In this document: in pieces, positions 1-7,268 of the stretch
Layout of the letters: every line of letters starts with the position of its first letter
How positions within the stretch are numbered: the stretch's first letter is position 1
Origin: Selenomonas sp.
GTDB lineage: Bacteria; Bacillota; Negativicutes; Selenomonadales; Selenomonadaceae
Length of the DNA stretch: 33,076 bases
Direction: 5' to 3'
Assembly (NCBI GenBank): GCA_022773585.1
Contig: JALEZZ010000049.1
Coordinates: 1 to 33,076 of the forward strand
Notes under the pieces: generated by a model
Seen by the model: the letters and a program-made list of their open reading frames with translations, nothing else
What the model was told of the DNA's origin: nothing
The model's database searches: none
Program-made: the position numbers and the translations under genes

Positions 1-99
1 GGCATCAACAACAAGATCAAGACGTTGCGCAGGCAGGCCTATGGATATCCTGACGATGAATACTTCTTCTTGAAGCTCATCGACATGAGTCGCCATTGA
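1..99 (+). CDS. ISL3-family transposase, C-terminal fragment (cut by window edge)
   Basis: Frame 1 is open from the first base to a TGA at 97-99 and encodes the 32-residue end of a transposase. The stretch GINNKIKTLRRQAYGY followed by DDEYFFLKLIDMSR is the characteristic C-terminal signature of the IS204/IS1001/IS1096/IS1165 (ISL3) DDE transposases, which cut and paste their insertion sequence. Only the end is visible, so it cannot be said whether the element is intact. I could not recognise a terminal inverted repeat in the bases after the stop, so the right boundary of the element is unknown. Its presence next to an AT-rich gene fits a recombination-prone junction. Confidence 0.85.
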   Translation, partial: GINNKIKTLRRQAYGYPDDEYFFLKLIDMSRH

Positions 100-178
100 C
101 TCGCTGTGCATCATTCATCCCACAGAAAAAATGATTGAGCCTGAAAAAACTTTCCTGAAAAATCCACAGATACGAAAC

Positions 179-220
179 GACCGGTAGTGCTTTCCCCCAG
201 AGCCTTACCGGTCTTTTTGT
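179..220 (+). terminator. Probable intrinsic terminator after the transposase
   Basis: Perfect 8-bp arms GACCGGTA (179-186) and TACCGGTC (206-213) are followed by TTTTTGT. The loop is long (19 nt), which makes it a weaker terminator than the others in this window. It would stop transcription from the insertion sequence before the next gene. Confidence 0.6.
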
Positions 221-257
221 ATGTTTTTTTATGAAGTGGAGATTGTTAGCAGGAATT

Positions 258-286
258 TTGTTTTTTATCAAGAATCATGTTATACG
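258..286 (+). promoter_or_regulatory. Candidate sigma-70-type promoter for the SGNH-like gene
   Basis: TTGTTT at 258-263 and TATACG at 281-286 (or TTATAC one base earlier) are spaced 17 (or 16) bases apart, about 25 bases before the ribosome binding site GGAGG at 301-305. The match is moderate. The surrounding DNA is AT-rich, so chance matches are likely. Confidence 0.4.
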
Positions 287-311
287 TCAATAAGATACAA
301 GGAGGACGGTT

Positions 312-1457
312 ATGGAGTCACGTTTGAATGTCATTCTTTTAGCGCTTCAGCCACAGGCAATCCAGGTGTTTTTTCAACAAGTTGATATGGAAAGAATTCA
401 AGTGCTAGAAGTTTTTTCTGATTATAACGAAAAGATCAAGTTGATTCTCGATGAAAAACAGAAAGATATCAAGTCGTTTTCTGCGCTTCTTCCATATATT
501 GAAAAGTATAAAAATATGGATGTGTATTGGATTGTGGGAAGTGCTTATTTTGAAACGGCAAATTTGGAAGCCATTGCAAAACTTTTGAGAGAACGTGGAA
601 TCGCACGTGACCATATTTTAAACGGATACGTGGGCAACATGCCGCATTATCAGGGAAATTTGCGATACGCTGAACATGTGACATTGGATTATATTGCAAC
701 GGGGATATCTTACATGGAAGTAGGATTAGATGCAACACAGATTCCATATCATGGGGCGAATCTCGCTGTTTCTAGTCAAGATCTTTATTATGGATACCGG
801 ACAGCGGTAGATATTTTCGCGCATGGAAATCCTTTGAAATTTTGTTTGATTGGTGTTTGTCCGTATATTTTAGGATATGAAATGCGTCGGAGCTTTTCGA
901 CCTTAGGCGTGGGGCGTCAATATGAGTTGCTTTTGCCAGATGAAGTGCTTGAGGAAGATCTTTTTTTCTCCTTACTCAGCGATTCGTTCAAAAATGCTTA
1001 TATAAAATGCAAAGTTCCAGAAGAATTGAACAATGAAACCTTCAAAAGAACGCTACAGAGCGAGATTCTGGTGAATAAATTTTTCAATGTTGAAAAATCT
1101 TTAGCTGATGTCATTGTGAAACTTCATCAGAAATCTTTTATGAACAATTTGCAGATTTTTCAAGATTATATCCATCTATGCAATCAGCATGGGGCAAAGC
1201 CGATTGCCGTTATGTTGCCGTTTTCTCCAGTTATTCATGATCGGTATCCGAAGCGAGAACTTGCGGATTTTCGTTCGATTTTGCGATCTCTTCATGATGC
1301 GATGAATCTACAAATTATTGATTTGTTTGACTTGAAATTGGACTATAGCTGCTTCTATGATCTCGTACATTTGAATATGCATGGTGCGGCCATGGCTAGT
1401 CAGGCATTAGCAGAACAGTTGAAGAGAATTATGAGTGTCCAATCACCACGTACATAA
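312..1457 (+). CDS. SGNH/GDSL-hydrolase-like protein of unknown substrate (381 aa)
   Basis: The protein looks like a two-part member of the SGNH-hydrolase-like group that includes DltD- and AlgX-type surface-polymer acyl-transfer proteins. A weak first block near residue 130 (GISYMEVG) and a late block FYDLVHLNMHG near residue 355 resemble the nucleophile region and the Asp-x-x-His catalytic pair of that fold. The N-terminal 110 residues look like an alpha/beta nucleotide-binding-type domain. There is no signal peptide or membrane segment. The ATG start has GGAGG seven bases upstream. Base composition is clearly more AT-rich than all genes from 1521 to 18150, and an ISL3 transposase tail lies just upstream, so horizontal acquisition is likely. 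It is transcribed alone between two terminator-like hairpins. A role in surface-polymer acylation is inference from the fold only. Confidence 0.6.
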   Translation: MESRLNVILLALQPQAIQVFFQQVDMERIQVLEVFSDYNEKIKLILDEKQKDIKSFSALLPYIEKYKNMDVYWIVGSAYFETANLEAIAKLLRERGIARDHILNGYVGNMPHYQGNLRYAEHVTLDYIATGISYMEVGLDATQIPYHGANLAVSSQDLYYGYRTAVDIFAHGNPLKFCLIGVCPYILGYEMRRSFSTLGVGRQYELLLPDEVLEEDLFFSLLSDSFKNAYIKCKVPEELNNETFKRTLQSEILVNKFFNVEKSLADVIVKLHQKSFMNNLQIFQDYIHLCNQHGAKPIAVMLPFSPVIHDRYPKRELADFRSILRSLHDAMNLQIIDLFDLKLDYSCFYDLVHLNMHGAAMASQALAEQLKRIMSVQSPRT

Positions 1458-1465
1458 ATACATAC

Positions 1466-1521
1466 AAAATCCCCCGCGAAGATAGGAACTTCGTGGAGAA
1501 TTTTGTTGCGAGGGGGGTTTT
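1466..1521. terminator. Bidirectional terminator between convergent genes
   Basis: AAAATCCCCC at 1466-1475 pairs with GGGGGGTTTT at 1512-1521. An inner hairpin, CGAAG with CTTCG, lies in between. Its A-rich and T-rich ends allow it to serve both the plus-strand SGNH-like gene and the minus-strand RpiR gene, which converge here. Confidence 0.6.
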
Positions 1522-2327
1522 CAGAAATACCTCGATTTTCTTTCAGCTTCCTTTTTTCGCGCCGCCTTTTCTTCTTCTGCATTCATCTGCTTCGTGATGT
1601 AGTCGATGAGGATGCGGCTGATGACGTAGAGCGGCAGGCGGCTCGTGGCGTCGACGCTCGTGATGGAGACGTGCTTGTGCTTGTAGCCGTAGACCGCGAC
1701 GTGCGCGATGCGGGCGAGCGGGACGCCGGGGTCGCCGCAGGTGATCGTGATGATGCGCGCGCCGAGCGACGAGGCGTTTTCGGCGGCCGTCAGGAGCTCC
1801 GGCGTCTTGCCCGAGAGCGAGAAGATGATGACGAGCTCCTGTTTTTTCACATGGCTCGTCATCTCCTGCATGATGGCCAGGTCGCTGTTCTCAAAGACGT
1901 TGAAGCCGAGAATCTGGAGCTTCAGCGCGAACTCCTGCGCGACGTGCTCCGAGAGGCCGCGCGAGAGCAGGTAAATGCGCTTCGCGCCGCGGATTTCCTT
2001 CACGACGTCGAGAATCGTGTCGATGGAGAGGTGGTCGATGGTGTTCGAGACCTCGAGCAGCGACTTGTTGAAGATTTCGTTGACATCGACGTCGTCCTTT
2101 TTCGTCTGCGTCTCCTGCGTCAAGAGGTAGCGGAGCTCGGCAAAGCCTGAGATGCCGCACTTCTTGATGGTGCGCGAGACCGTCGCGGGTGACGAGAATG
2201 TCTTTTCCGCCACGTCGCTGATGGACATCGACGAAATGGCCTCGACATTCATGTTGATGAAATTGATGACTTTTTTCTCGGTTTCCGTCAGGTGTTCGTG
2301 GAAATCATGGTCGATCTTGATGAGCAT
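1521..2327 (-). CDS. MurR/RpiR-family transcriptional regulator with SIS domain (268 aa)
   Basis: Residues 1-77 form the RpiR-type helix-turn-helix. The segment SISDVAEKTFSSPATVSRTI is the recognition region, and the following KKCGISGFAELR is typical. Residues 110-240 form a sugar-isomerase (SIS) domain with the phosphosugar-binding glycine/serine stretch IFSLSGKTPE. Family members bind DNA and respond to phosphorylated sugars such as glucose-6-P, MurNAc-6-P or ribose-P. The length is normal for the family. The gene begins 21 bp downstream of the clpX-like gene on the same strand, so the two are probably one transcript. No sugar-catabolic gene lies nearby, so its ligand and targets cannot be named. 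The C-terminal tail is highly charged (EEEKAARKKEAERKSR). Confidence 0.9.
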   Translation of the reverse strand: MLIKIDHDFHEHLTETEKKVINFINMNVEAISSMSISDVAEKTFSSPATVSRTIKKCGISGFAELRYLLTQETQTKKDDVDVNEIFNKSLLEVSNTIDHLSIDTILDVVKEIRGAKRIYLLSRGLSEHVAQEFALKLQILGFNVFENSDLAIMQEMTSHVKKQELVIIFSLSGKTPELLTAAENASSLGARIITITCGDPGVPLARIAHVAVYGYKHKHVSITSVDATSRLPLYVISRILIDYITKQMNAEEEKAARKKEAERKSRYF

Positions 2328-2348
2328 GATGCCTCACCGTCCCGCCCT

Positions 2349-3632
2349 TCACGACGCCGCTTCGACCTTCGGCTTCGCGCCGTCGGTGATGCATTCCTTC
2401 GTGATGATGACTTTGCGCTTTTCGTCGGACTTCGGGATTTCATACATGACGTCGAGCATGACGTCCTCGATGATGCCCTTGAGGCTGCGCGCGCCGGTCT
2501 TGCGCTCGATGGCTTTCTGCGCGACGGCGCGCAGGGCGTCTTCCTCGAAGTCGAGCGTGACGCCGTCCATCGCGAGCAGCTTTTCATACTGCTTGACGGG
2601 CGCGTTCTTCGGCTCGGTCAGGATGCGCAGCAGAGCGTCTTCGTCGAGCGTCTCGAGCGTGCAGATGACGGGCAGGCGGCCGATGATTTCCGGGATGATG
2701 CCGTACTCCATGAGGTCTTCGGGGCGCACCTGATGGATGAGCTCGTCGAACTTCGGCTGCTCGTCCTTGCCCTGCACCTCGGCGCCGAAACCGATGGAGC
2801 TCGATTTCTGGAGGCGCTTCGCGATGACCTTGTCGATGCCGACGAACGCACCGCCGACGATGAAGAGGATGTTCTTCGTATCGACTTTGATGGTCGGGGC
2901 TTCGGGGTGCTTGCGCTGGCCGCGCTGCGTGAACTCGACGACGCTGCCTTCGAGCATTTTGAGGAGCGCCTGCTGCACGCCCTCGTGGCCGGGGTCGGCC
3001 GTGATGGAGTTGTTCGCGCCGGACTTGCGGGCAATCTTGTCGAACTCGTCAAGGTAGATGATGCCGTGCTCGGCTTTTTCGACGTCCTTGTCAGCGGCGT
3101 AGTAGAGGTTGCGCACGGCGACTTCGACGTCGGCACCGACGAAGCCGGCCTCCGTGAGGCTCGAAGCGTCCGTCACGGCGAACGGGATGTCGAGCAGCTT
3201 CGAGAGGTGCGACAGCAGCGCCGTCTTGCCGCAGCCGGACGGGCCGAGCATGATGACGTTCGATTTCTCGATTTCCGTGCCGTCCTCGTGCTCGTAGCCG
3301 TACTTCATGCGCTTGTAGTGGTTGTAGACCGCGACGGAGAGGATTTTCTTCGCGTGATCCTGGTTGATGATGTACTCGTCGAGATACTGCTTGATGATAT
3401 GCGGCTTGTTCTTCTGGAGCATCTCGTCGAGCTGGTCGGCAAAGACGTGGCGCTCCTCCTGCTCGGAGGCCGCGTCGTGCTCGTCGAGGAAGCGGTTGAT
3501 TTCGCGGATGCAGTTTTTGCAGATGGCAAAGCCCGTGTTCGGGTCATAGATTGGCAGGTCGTATTGGTCATGCACCTCGATGACGCGCTTGCAGAAGCTG
3601 CACTGGTGCTGGATGGGTTTTCTCTCTGGCAT
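2349..3632 (-). CDS. clpX: ClpX-like AAA+ unfoldase, stand-alone paralogue (427 aa)
   Basis: ClpX unfolds substrates and feeds them to the ClpP protease. Landmarks are an N-terminal four-cysteine zinc finger (C11, C14, C38, C41), Walker A GPSGCGKT at 130-137, pore loop GFVG at 163-166, Walker B IIYLDE at 191-196, the RKH loop at 240-242, the ClpP-docking IGF loop at 280-282, the GRLPV arginine region near 319, and sensor 2 GAR at 380-382. It departs from housekeeping ClpX. The zinc finger spacing between cysteine pairs is 23 rather than about 18 residues, Walker A reads PSGC rather than PTGS, and Walker B ends DEFDKI. It is not next to tig, clpP or lon but is followed by an RpiR regulator. 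I infer a second ClpX. Whether it docks ClpP is likely (IGF kept) but unproven. Confidence 0.85.
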   Translation of the reverse strand: MPERKPIQHQCSFCKRVIEVHDQYDLPIYDPNTGFAICKNCIREINRFLDEHDAASEQEERHVFADQLDEMLQKNKPHIIKQYLDEYIINQDHAKKILSVAVYNHYKRMKYGYEHEDGTEIEKSNVIMLGPSGCGKTALLSHLSKLLDIPFAVTDASSLTEAGFVGADVEVAVRNLYYAADKDVEKAEHGIIYLDEFDKIARKSGANNSITADPGHEGVQQALLKMLEGSVVEFTQRGQRKHPEAPTIKVDTKNILFIVGGAFVGIDKVIAKRLQKSSSIGFGAEVQGKDEQPKFDELIHQVRPEDLMEYGIIPEIIGRLPVICTLETLDEDALLRILTEPKNAPVKQYEKLLAMDGVTLDFEEDALRAVAQKAIERKTGARSLKGIIEDVMLDVMYEIPKSDEKRKVIITKECITDGAKPKVEAAS

Positions 3633-3684
3633 TATGGAATCGTCCTTTCCGGATACGTCAAATCATCAAAAGTGTTTCTCTCCT

Positions 3685-3713
3685 ATTATTACGTATCTTG
3701 AGGAAAATAGCAA
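3685..3713 (-). promoter_or_regulatory. Candidate promoter of the clpX-like/rpiR operon
   Basis: On the minus strand TTGCTA (3713-3708) and AATAAT (3690-3685) are spaced 17 bases apart, about 55 bases before the start codon. The gap 3633-3838 is AT-rich and also carries the upstream region of the divergent small gene. I saw no convincing plus-strand promoter in it. Confidence 0.4.
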
Positions 3714-3838
3714 CACTTATCTGGAAGCAAACTTTCTTCATTTTTCTATCACTTCCTTTCTGTTATGTTATCTGGTTTTTATTCATTTGAAAATATACAA
3801 CATTACAATCGAGGCTATAAAGAAAGAAGGTGAAGATC

Positions 3839-4261
3839 ATGCTGACACTTGATCGCATCAGCAGCATCGAAGCAACGAGGGCCGTACAGCCCTATACCAG
3901 CGTCATGTACGGCGTCGCCCCATCCGCCGCGCCCGTTCGGGCCGAGGTGAAGGCCTCGACGGAAGACGCGCAGGCCACGCAGACGAAATTGCAGGCCCAG
4001 CAGCAGGCCGCTGCCGCAGGAGACACGGGGCAGGATACCGGACAAGATGCCACGGACAGCCAGCTTACGACCGTGACGCGCACGCTCGGCGATGGCACGT
4101 TGCTCGTCCAGCAGCTCCAGAACGGCCAGGTCATATCGTCGCAGCAGATCAAGGTAGCGGAATACAGCCAGAATGGCAGCGTGGATGCTGTCACCCAGGC
4201 CTACACCCAAGCCGGTGTCTTCGCGAATTACGCGGGACTGCTTTACGACATGCAGGCGTGA
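3839..4261 (+). CDS. Small protein of unknown function, Gln/Ala-rich middle (140 aa)
   Basis: I do not recognise the family. The sequence has three parts: a short N-terminal segment (LDRISSIEATRAVQPYTS), a low-complexity Gln/Ala/Thr/Asp-rich linker at about residues 30-70, and a compact C-terminal part with beta-strand-like repeats (RTLGDGTLLVQQLQNGQVIS, then a GSVDAVTQAY segment). It has no signal peptide, membrane span or cysteine. The ATG at 3839 is chosen because AAGGTGA lies seven bases upstream. An in-frame GTG at 3830 sits inside that ribosome binding site. The gene is monocistronic, diverges from the clpX-like gene and ends at a strong terminator. The composition resembles bacterial secreted or appendage-associated small proteins, but that is only an impression. 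Confidence 0.7.
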   Translation: MLTLDRISSIEATRAVQPYTSVMYGVAPSAAPVRAEVKASTEDAQATQTKLQAQQQAAAAGDTGQDTGQDATDSQLTTVTRTLGDGTLLVQQLQNGQVISSQQIKVAEYSQNGSVDAVTQAYTQAGVFANYAGLLYDMQA

Positions 4262-4325
4262 AGAACAGGAGCGTCGGATGCACAAGAAAATTTCAAATCA
4301 CAACGTCAGCAGCAACGCAAGCTGC

Positions 4326-4359
4326 AAGCACCCGCGAATCGGATTCGTGGGTGCTTTTT
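4326..4359 (+). terminator. Strong intrinsic terminator
   Basis: AGCACCCGCGAATC (from 4327) and GATTCGTGGGTGCT form a 14-bp stem with one G-T pair and almost no loop, followed by TTTTTG. It ends the transcript of the small unknown gene and insulates rpmE. Confidence 0.9.
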
Positions 4360-4383
4360 GATGTGCGCGGAGCAATAATTTTC

Positions 4384-4412
4384 TTGCATGCGCTTTGCGA
4401 TTGTGATATACT
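4384..4412 (+). promoter_or_regulatory. Sigma-70-type promoter of rpmE
   Basis: TTGCAT at 4384-4389 and TATACT at 4407-4412 are separated by exactly 17 bases, the best promoter match in the window. It leaves a 5' leader of about 140 bases before rpmE, enough for the structured element described next. Confidence 0.8.
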
Positions 4413-4424
4413 ATTCGGCGTATC

Positions 4425-4543
4425 GGACGTACTGACGTCTGATTCCAGTTACATGTGACTGGCTATTCCCCAAATGCGGGAAGCTAGGTCAGAACCAAGG
4501 AGGCGCAGAGCTTCCTTGTATCCTATTCCCAGTCTTTGGGGAA
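4425..4543 (+). promoter_or_regulatory. Structured 5' leader of rpmE, candidate autoregulatory ribosomal-protein leader
   Basis: Three hairpins follow each other in the untranslated leader. The first is GGACGT/ACGTCT with loop ACTG (4425-4440). The second is CCAGTTA/TGACTGG with loop CATG (4445-4462). The third is a two-part stem, TTCCCCAAA (4466-4474) with TTTGGGGAA (4535-4543), enclosing GGAAGCT (4479-4485) with AGCTTCC (4509-4515). The last arm ends five bases before the rpmE ribosome binding site GAGGTGG (4548-4554), so folding could influence initiation. L31 leader motifs are known from several phyla, so autoregulation by L31 is the natural guess. I cannot confirm a match to a described motif. 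Confidence 0.6.
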
Positions 4544-4559
4544 AAGCGAGGTGGAAAAA

Positions 4560-4763
4560 TTGAAGCAGGGCATTCATCCGAAGTATTACGATGACGCGAA
4601 GGTCATCTGCGGTTGCGGCAACACGTTCACGACGGGTTCCACGCAGCCGGAGATCCATGTTGACGTTTGCTCGAAGTGCCATCCGTTCTTCACGGGTCGT
4701 CAGCGTGACGTCCAGGCGGGCGGTCGTATCGAGAAGTTCAACAAGCGCTACGGCAAGCACTGA
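4560..4763 (+). CDS. rpmE: Large ribosomal subunit protein bL31, zinc-binding type (67 aa)
   Basis: The protein bridges the ribosomal subunits. It matches bL31 end to end: it begins [10 protein letters not shown] and carries the family signature [16 protein letters not shown]. The four cysteines C17, C19, C37 and C40 place it in the zinc-containing (C+) class rather than the zinc-independent paralogue. The start is a TTG at 4560, selected by GAGGTGG six bases upstream and by alignment with the usual N-terminus. Reading from the upstream in-frame TTG at 4536 would start inside the leader stem. It has its own promoter, structured leader and terminator. Confidence 0.95.
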   Translation: MKQGIHPKYYDDAKVICGCGNTFTTGSTQPEIHVDVCSKCHPFFTGRQRDVQAGGRIEKFNKRYGKH

Positions 4764-4781
4764 TTGCGCGTCGGAATTTGG

Positions 4782-4813
4782 GGAGCTGTTGCAGATTGCA
4801 ACAGCTCCTTTTG
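4782..4813 (+). terminator. rpmE intrinsic terminator
   Basis: A perfect 12-bp stem GGAGCTGTTGCA (4782-4793) / TGCAACAGCTCC (4797-4808) with a 3-nt loop is followed by TTTT. The same core stem, GAGCTGTTGC, recurs in the terminator after tsaC. Confidence 0.9.
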
Positions 4814-4857
4814 CTAGGTTTTTTCACAAATATGTGTTAAACTATATAGACAAAATT

Positions 4858-5031
4858 GAGGAGTCGCTGGCGAAAGACGTCCATCCAGATTGCCGCAGAT
4901 TTTCTGTCCTCTCAAGGAGTCAAACCGCAAGGCGTAGCAGAGCTACGCCGAGGATTTGACGACGCGGAGAGGGCGGAAAAGATGCCGCAAGATGGTTGGA
5001 GGGATTTTGCCAGCGCCTCCTTTGAAGGAGG
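4858..5031 (+). promoter_or_regulatory. Long hairpin leader of yqhQ with a hidden ribosome binding site
   Basis: The 180 bases before yqhQ fold into one long interrupted hairpin. Pairs from outside in: GAGGAG (4858-4863) with CTCCTT (5017-5022); CGCTGGC (4865-4871) with GCCAGCG (5009-5015); CCATC (4881-4885) with GATGG (4991-4995); a 14-bp helix 4900-4913 with 4967-4980 (two G-U pairs); GTCAAA (4919-4924) with TTTGAC (4955-4960); and an apical GGCGTAGC/GCTACGCC with loop AGA (4931-4949). The strand CCTCCT (5016-5021) can alternatively pair with the ribosome binding site AGGAGG (5026-5031), giving two exclusive folds. A TATATA box at 4843-4848 lies just upstream, with only a weak -35. It may be a cis-regulatory RNA or a palindromic intergenic repeat. 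Confidence 0.6.
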
Positions 5032-5038
5032 AGTCACC

Positions 5039-5983
5039 ATGGGCAAGCTGAGTGTTGGCGGGCAGGCCGTCATCGAGGGCGTCATGATGCGCGGGCCGGG
5101 AAAGGTCGCGACGGCTGTGCGGAATCCGGACGGCCGCATCGAGGTCGAGAAGGGCCCCGTGCATTCCATCGCGGACAAGTATCCGATTTTGAAGAAGCCG
5201 ATGCTGCGCGGCTCGGTGTCGCTCGTGGAGTCGCTCGTGCTCGGCATCCGCTCGCTGTCGTATTCGGCGAAAATGGCGGGCGAGGAGGACGAGCAGCTGT
5301 CAGACAAGGAGATGGCGGGGACGATCATCTTCGCGTTCGTACTCGCGGCGATTCTCTTCATCGCGATTCCGACAGGCGCGGCGAAGTTCTTCCATTTCAT
5401 CACGGACGACCCGGTCTTCTTGAACCTCATGGAGGGCTTTTTGCGCCTTGCCATCTTCCTCGGCTACATCTGGGGCATTTCGCGCATGAAGGACATCCGC
5501 CGCGTGTTCCAGTATCACGGCGCGGAGCACAAGACGATTCACTGCTACGAGGCAGGCCTGCCGCTGACGGTGGAGAATGTGCAGAAATTCAGCCGCCTGC
5601 ACCCGCGCTGCGGCACGAACTTCTTGCTGATTGTCATGCTCGTGTCCATCTTCGTCTTCGCGTTCCTCGGCTGGCCGAGCCTCGTCGAACGCATCGCGAG
5701 CCGCGTCGTGCTGCTGCCGGTCGTCGCGGGGATCAGCTACGAGCTCATCCGCTTCGCGGGCCGCACGACGAACCCCATCGCGCTGAAGCTCATCCAGCCG
5801 GGCCTCTGGCTCCAGTACCTCACGACGCGCCCGCCCGAGGACGATATGGTCGAAGTGGCGATCGAGTCGCTGAAAGCTGTGCTGCCGGAAGAGGAGATCG
5901 TGCCGGGGACGGGAACGTATTTGGAGAAAGATGTAGCGCCAGCGACAGAAACCTCCGAATTGATGCCGAGCGTATCGCAGTGA
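5039..5983 (+). CDS. yqhQ: DUF1385 family membrane protein, YqhQ-like (314 aa)
   Basis: This is a conserved Bacillota membrane protein of unknown biochemical function. The family hallmarks are the N-terminal GGQAVIEGVMMRGP and the central YHGAEHKTIHCYEAG followed by LHPRCGTNF, whose histidines, glutamates and cysteines look like a metal or catalytic site. Hydrophobic segments lie at about residues 100-120, 135-155, 195-215 and 220-240. A hydrophilic C-terminal tail of about 60 residues follows. The ATG at 5039 is preceded by AAGGAGGAG. The gene stands between rpmE and prfA-prmC, an order common in Bacillota, but it has its own leader and is followed by a palindromic repeat, so it is probably a single-gene transcript. 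Confidence 0.9.
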   Translation: MGKLSVGGQAVIEGVMMRGPGKVATAVRNPDGRIEVEKGPVHSIADKYPILKKPMLRGSVSLVESLVLGIRSLSYSAKMAGEEDEQLSDKEMAGTIIFAFVLAAILFIAIPTGAAKFFHFITDDPVFLNLMEGFLRLAIFLGYIWGISRMKDIRRVFQYHGAEHKTIHCYEAGLPLTVENVQKFSRLHPRCGTNFLLIVMLVSIFVFAFLGWPSLVERIASRVVLLPVVAGISYELIRFAGRTTNPIALKLIQPGLWLQYLTTRPPEDDMVEVAIESLKAVLPEEEIVPGTGTYLEKDVAPATETSELMPSVSQ

Positions 5984-5986
5984 TAA

Positions 5987-6168
5987 GCCCCCCCTCATTG
6001 AGGGGGGGGACGGGCCGCGTGAGCGGCGGGGGGAGTAGTAGGATACTGAAGCCTGACAAAGATGCAGGCGCTACGAAGGTCTTTAGCAACGTTTCGTATG
6101 CTTGTTTGTCTCCAGCCCCCTACTACTCCCCCAGTCAGCTTCGCTGACAGCCCCCTCTAGAGGGGGCC
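5987..6168. repeat. Palindromic intergenic repeat, copy 1 (MITE-like)
   Basis: This is a roughly 180-bp element with mirror architecture. From the left: hairpin CCCCCCCTC/GAGGGGGGG (5988-6008); hairpin GCCGC-gtga-GCGGC (6014-6027); long arm GGGGGAGTAGTAGG (6029-6042). In the middle, GACAAA/TTTGTC and TACGAA/TTCGTA continue the pairing. From the right: long arm CCTACTACTCCCCC (6119-6132); hairpin GTCAGC-ttc-GCTGAC (6134-6148); palindrome CCCCCTCTAGAGGGGG (6151-6166). Copies with the same plan but different bases occur at 8242-8432 and, truncated, at 25035. It fills the whole gap between yqhQ and prfA. Confidence 0.8.
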
Positions 6169-6197
6169 TGAAATTGCAGAAGAAAGGAACATCATTC

Positions 6198-7268
6198 TTG
6201 CTCGAACAACTTCAAGCGGTCGAAGACAAATTCCGGGAGCTGGAGTCCCTGATTGCCGACCCGGCGACGATGGCGGACATCGACCGCTGGCAGCGCATGA
6301 ACAAGGAGCACGCGAAGCTCGCGCCCATCGTCGAGCGCTTTCGCGTGTACAAGGACGTCACGCGCCGCATTGCCGAGGACAAGGCGATGTTTTCCGAGCA
6401 GCCGGACGACGAGATGCGCCACCTCATCGAGGAGGAACTCGCAGACCTCATGACGCAGAAAGAGGAGCTCGATCACGAGCTCCCTATTTTGCTGCTCCCG
6501 AAAGACCCGAACGACGAGCGGAATGTCATCATGGAGATTCGTGGCGGCGTTGGCGGTGATGAGGCGGCGCTGTTCGCGGGCGACCTGTTCCGCATGTACA
6601 GCCGCTATGCCGAGCGCAAGGGCTGGCAGGTGGACATCCTTTCGGAAAATGCCACGGAAATCGGCGGTTTCAAGGAAATCACGTTCCTGATCGCGGGCGA
6701 GGGCGCGTACAGCCGCCTGAAATACGAAAGCGGCACGCACCGCGTCCAGCGCGTGCCCGTGACGGAGTCGGGCGGCCGCATCCATACTTCGGCCGCGACG
6801 GTCGCCGTGCTGCCGGAGGCCGAGGAAGTCGACATCGACATCGACCCGAAGGACCTGCGCATTGACACGTACTGCGCGTCGGGCGCGGGCGGCCAGTATG
6901 TCAACCGCACGGAGACGGCCATCCGCATCACGCATCTGCCGACAGGGCTCGTCGTGCAGTGCCAGGATGAAAAATCGCAGCGAAAGAACAAGGATAAGGC
7001 GATGAAGGTGCTCAGGGCGCGGCTCCTCGACCGCGCACAGCAGGAGCAGGAGGATGCCGTCGCGGCGGATCGGAAGAGCCAGGTCGGCTCGGGCGACCGC
7101 AGCGAGCGCATTCGCACGTACAATTTCCCGCAGGGCCGCGTGACGGATCACCGTATCGGCCTGACCGTGCACCGCATTGACGCCGTGCTCGGCGGCGACC
7201 TCGACGAAATCCTCGCCGCGCTGATCACGGCTGACCAGGCGCGGCGGCTGAAGCAGGTGAATGAATGA
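6198..7268 (+). CDS. prfA: Peptide chain release factor 1 (356 aa)
   Basis: RF1 recognises UAA and UAG stop codons and triggers peptide release. The stop-codon-reading tripeptide PVT is at 187-189 in the usual [15 protein letters not shown] context, and the catalytic GGQ is at 231-233 ([12 protein letters not shown]). The TTG start at 6198 has AAAGGA nine bases upstream and gives the normal family length. The upstream in-frame extension would read through the palindromic repeat. The gene overlaps prmC by the four bases ATGA, so the factor and the enzyme that methylates its GGQ glutamine are translationally coupled. Confidence 0.96.
   Translation: MLEQLQAVEDKFRELESLIADPATMADIDRWQRMNKEHAKLAPIVERFRVYKDVTRRIAEDKAMFSEQPDDEMRHLIEEELADLMTQKEELDHELPILLLPKDPNDERNVIMEIRGGVGGDEAALFAGDLFRMYSRYAERKGWQVDILSENATEIGGFKEITFLIAGEGAYSRLKYESGTHRVQRVPVTESGGRIHTSAATVAVLPEAEEVDIDIDPKDLRIDTYCASGAGGQYVNRTETAIRITHLPTGLVVQCQDEKSQRKNKDKAMKVLRARLLDRAQQEQEDAVAADRKSQVGSGDRSERIRTYNFPQGRVTDHRIGLTVHRIDAVLGGDLDEILAALITADQARRLKQVNE

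Noticed and set aside
2292..3701. Plus-strand open frame opposite clpX
   Set aside because: High GC opens long antisense frames. The composition (Asp/Arg/Leu/Val-rich, no domains) is that of a shadow of the minus-strand gene.
4485..4512. Stretch resembling the SRP RNA apical domain (AGGTCAG followed by GCAG)
   Set aside because: The essential GGAA tetraloop and the flanking symmetric loops are missing. The sequence fits the rpmE leader stem better.
4858..5022. 6S RNA as an explanation of the long hairpin
   Set aside because: The length is similar, but there is no single large central bubble, and the 3' strand merges with the yqhQ ribosome binding site, so a leader or repeat is more likely.
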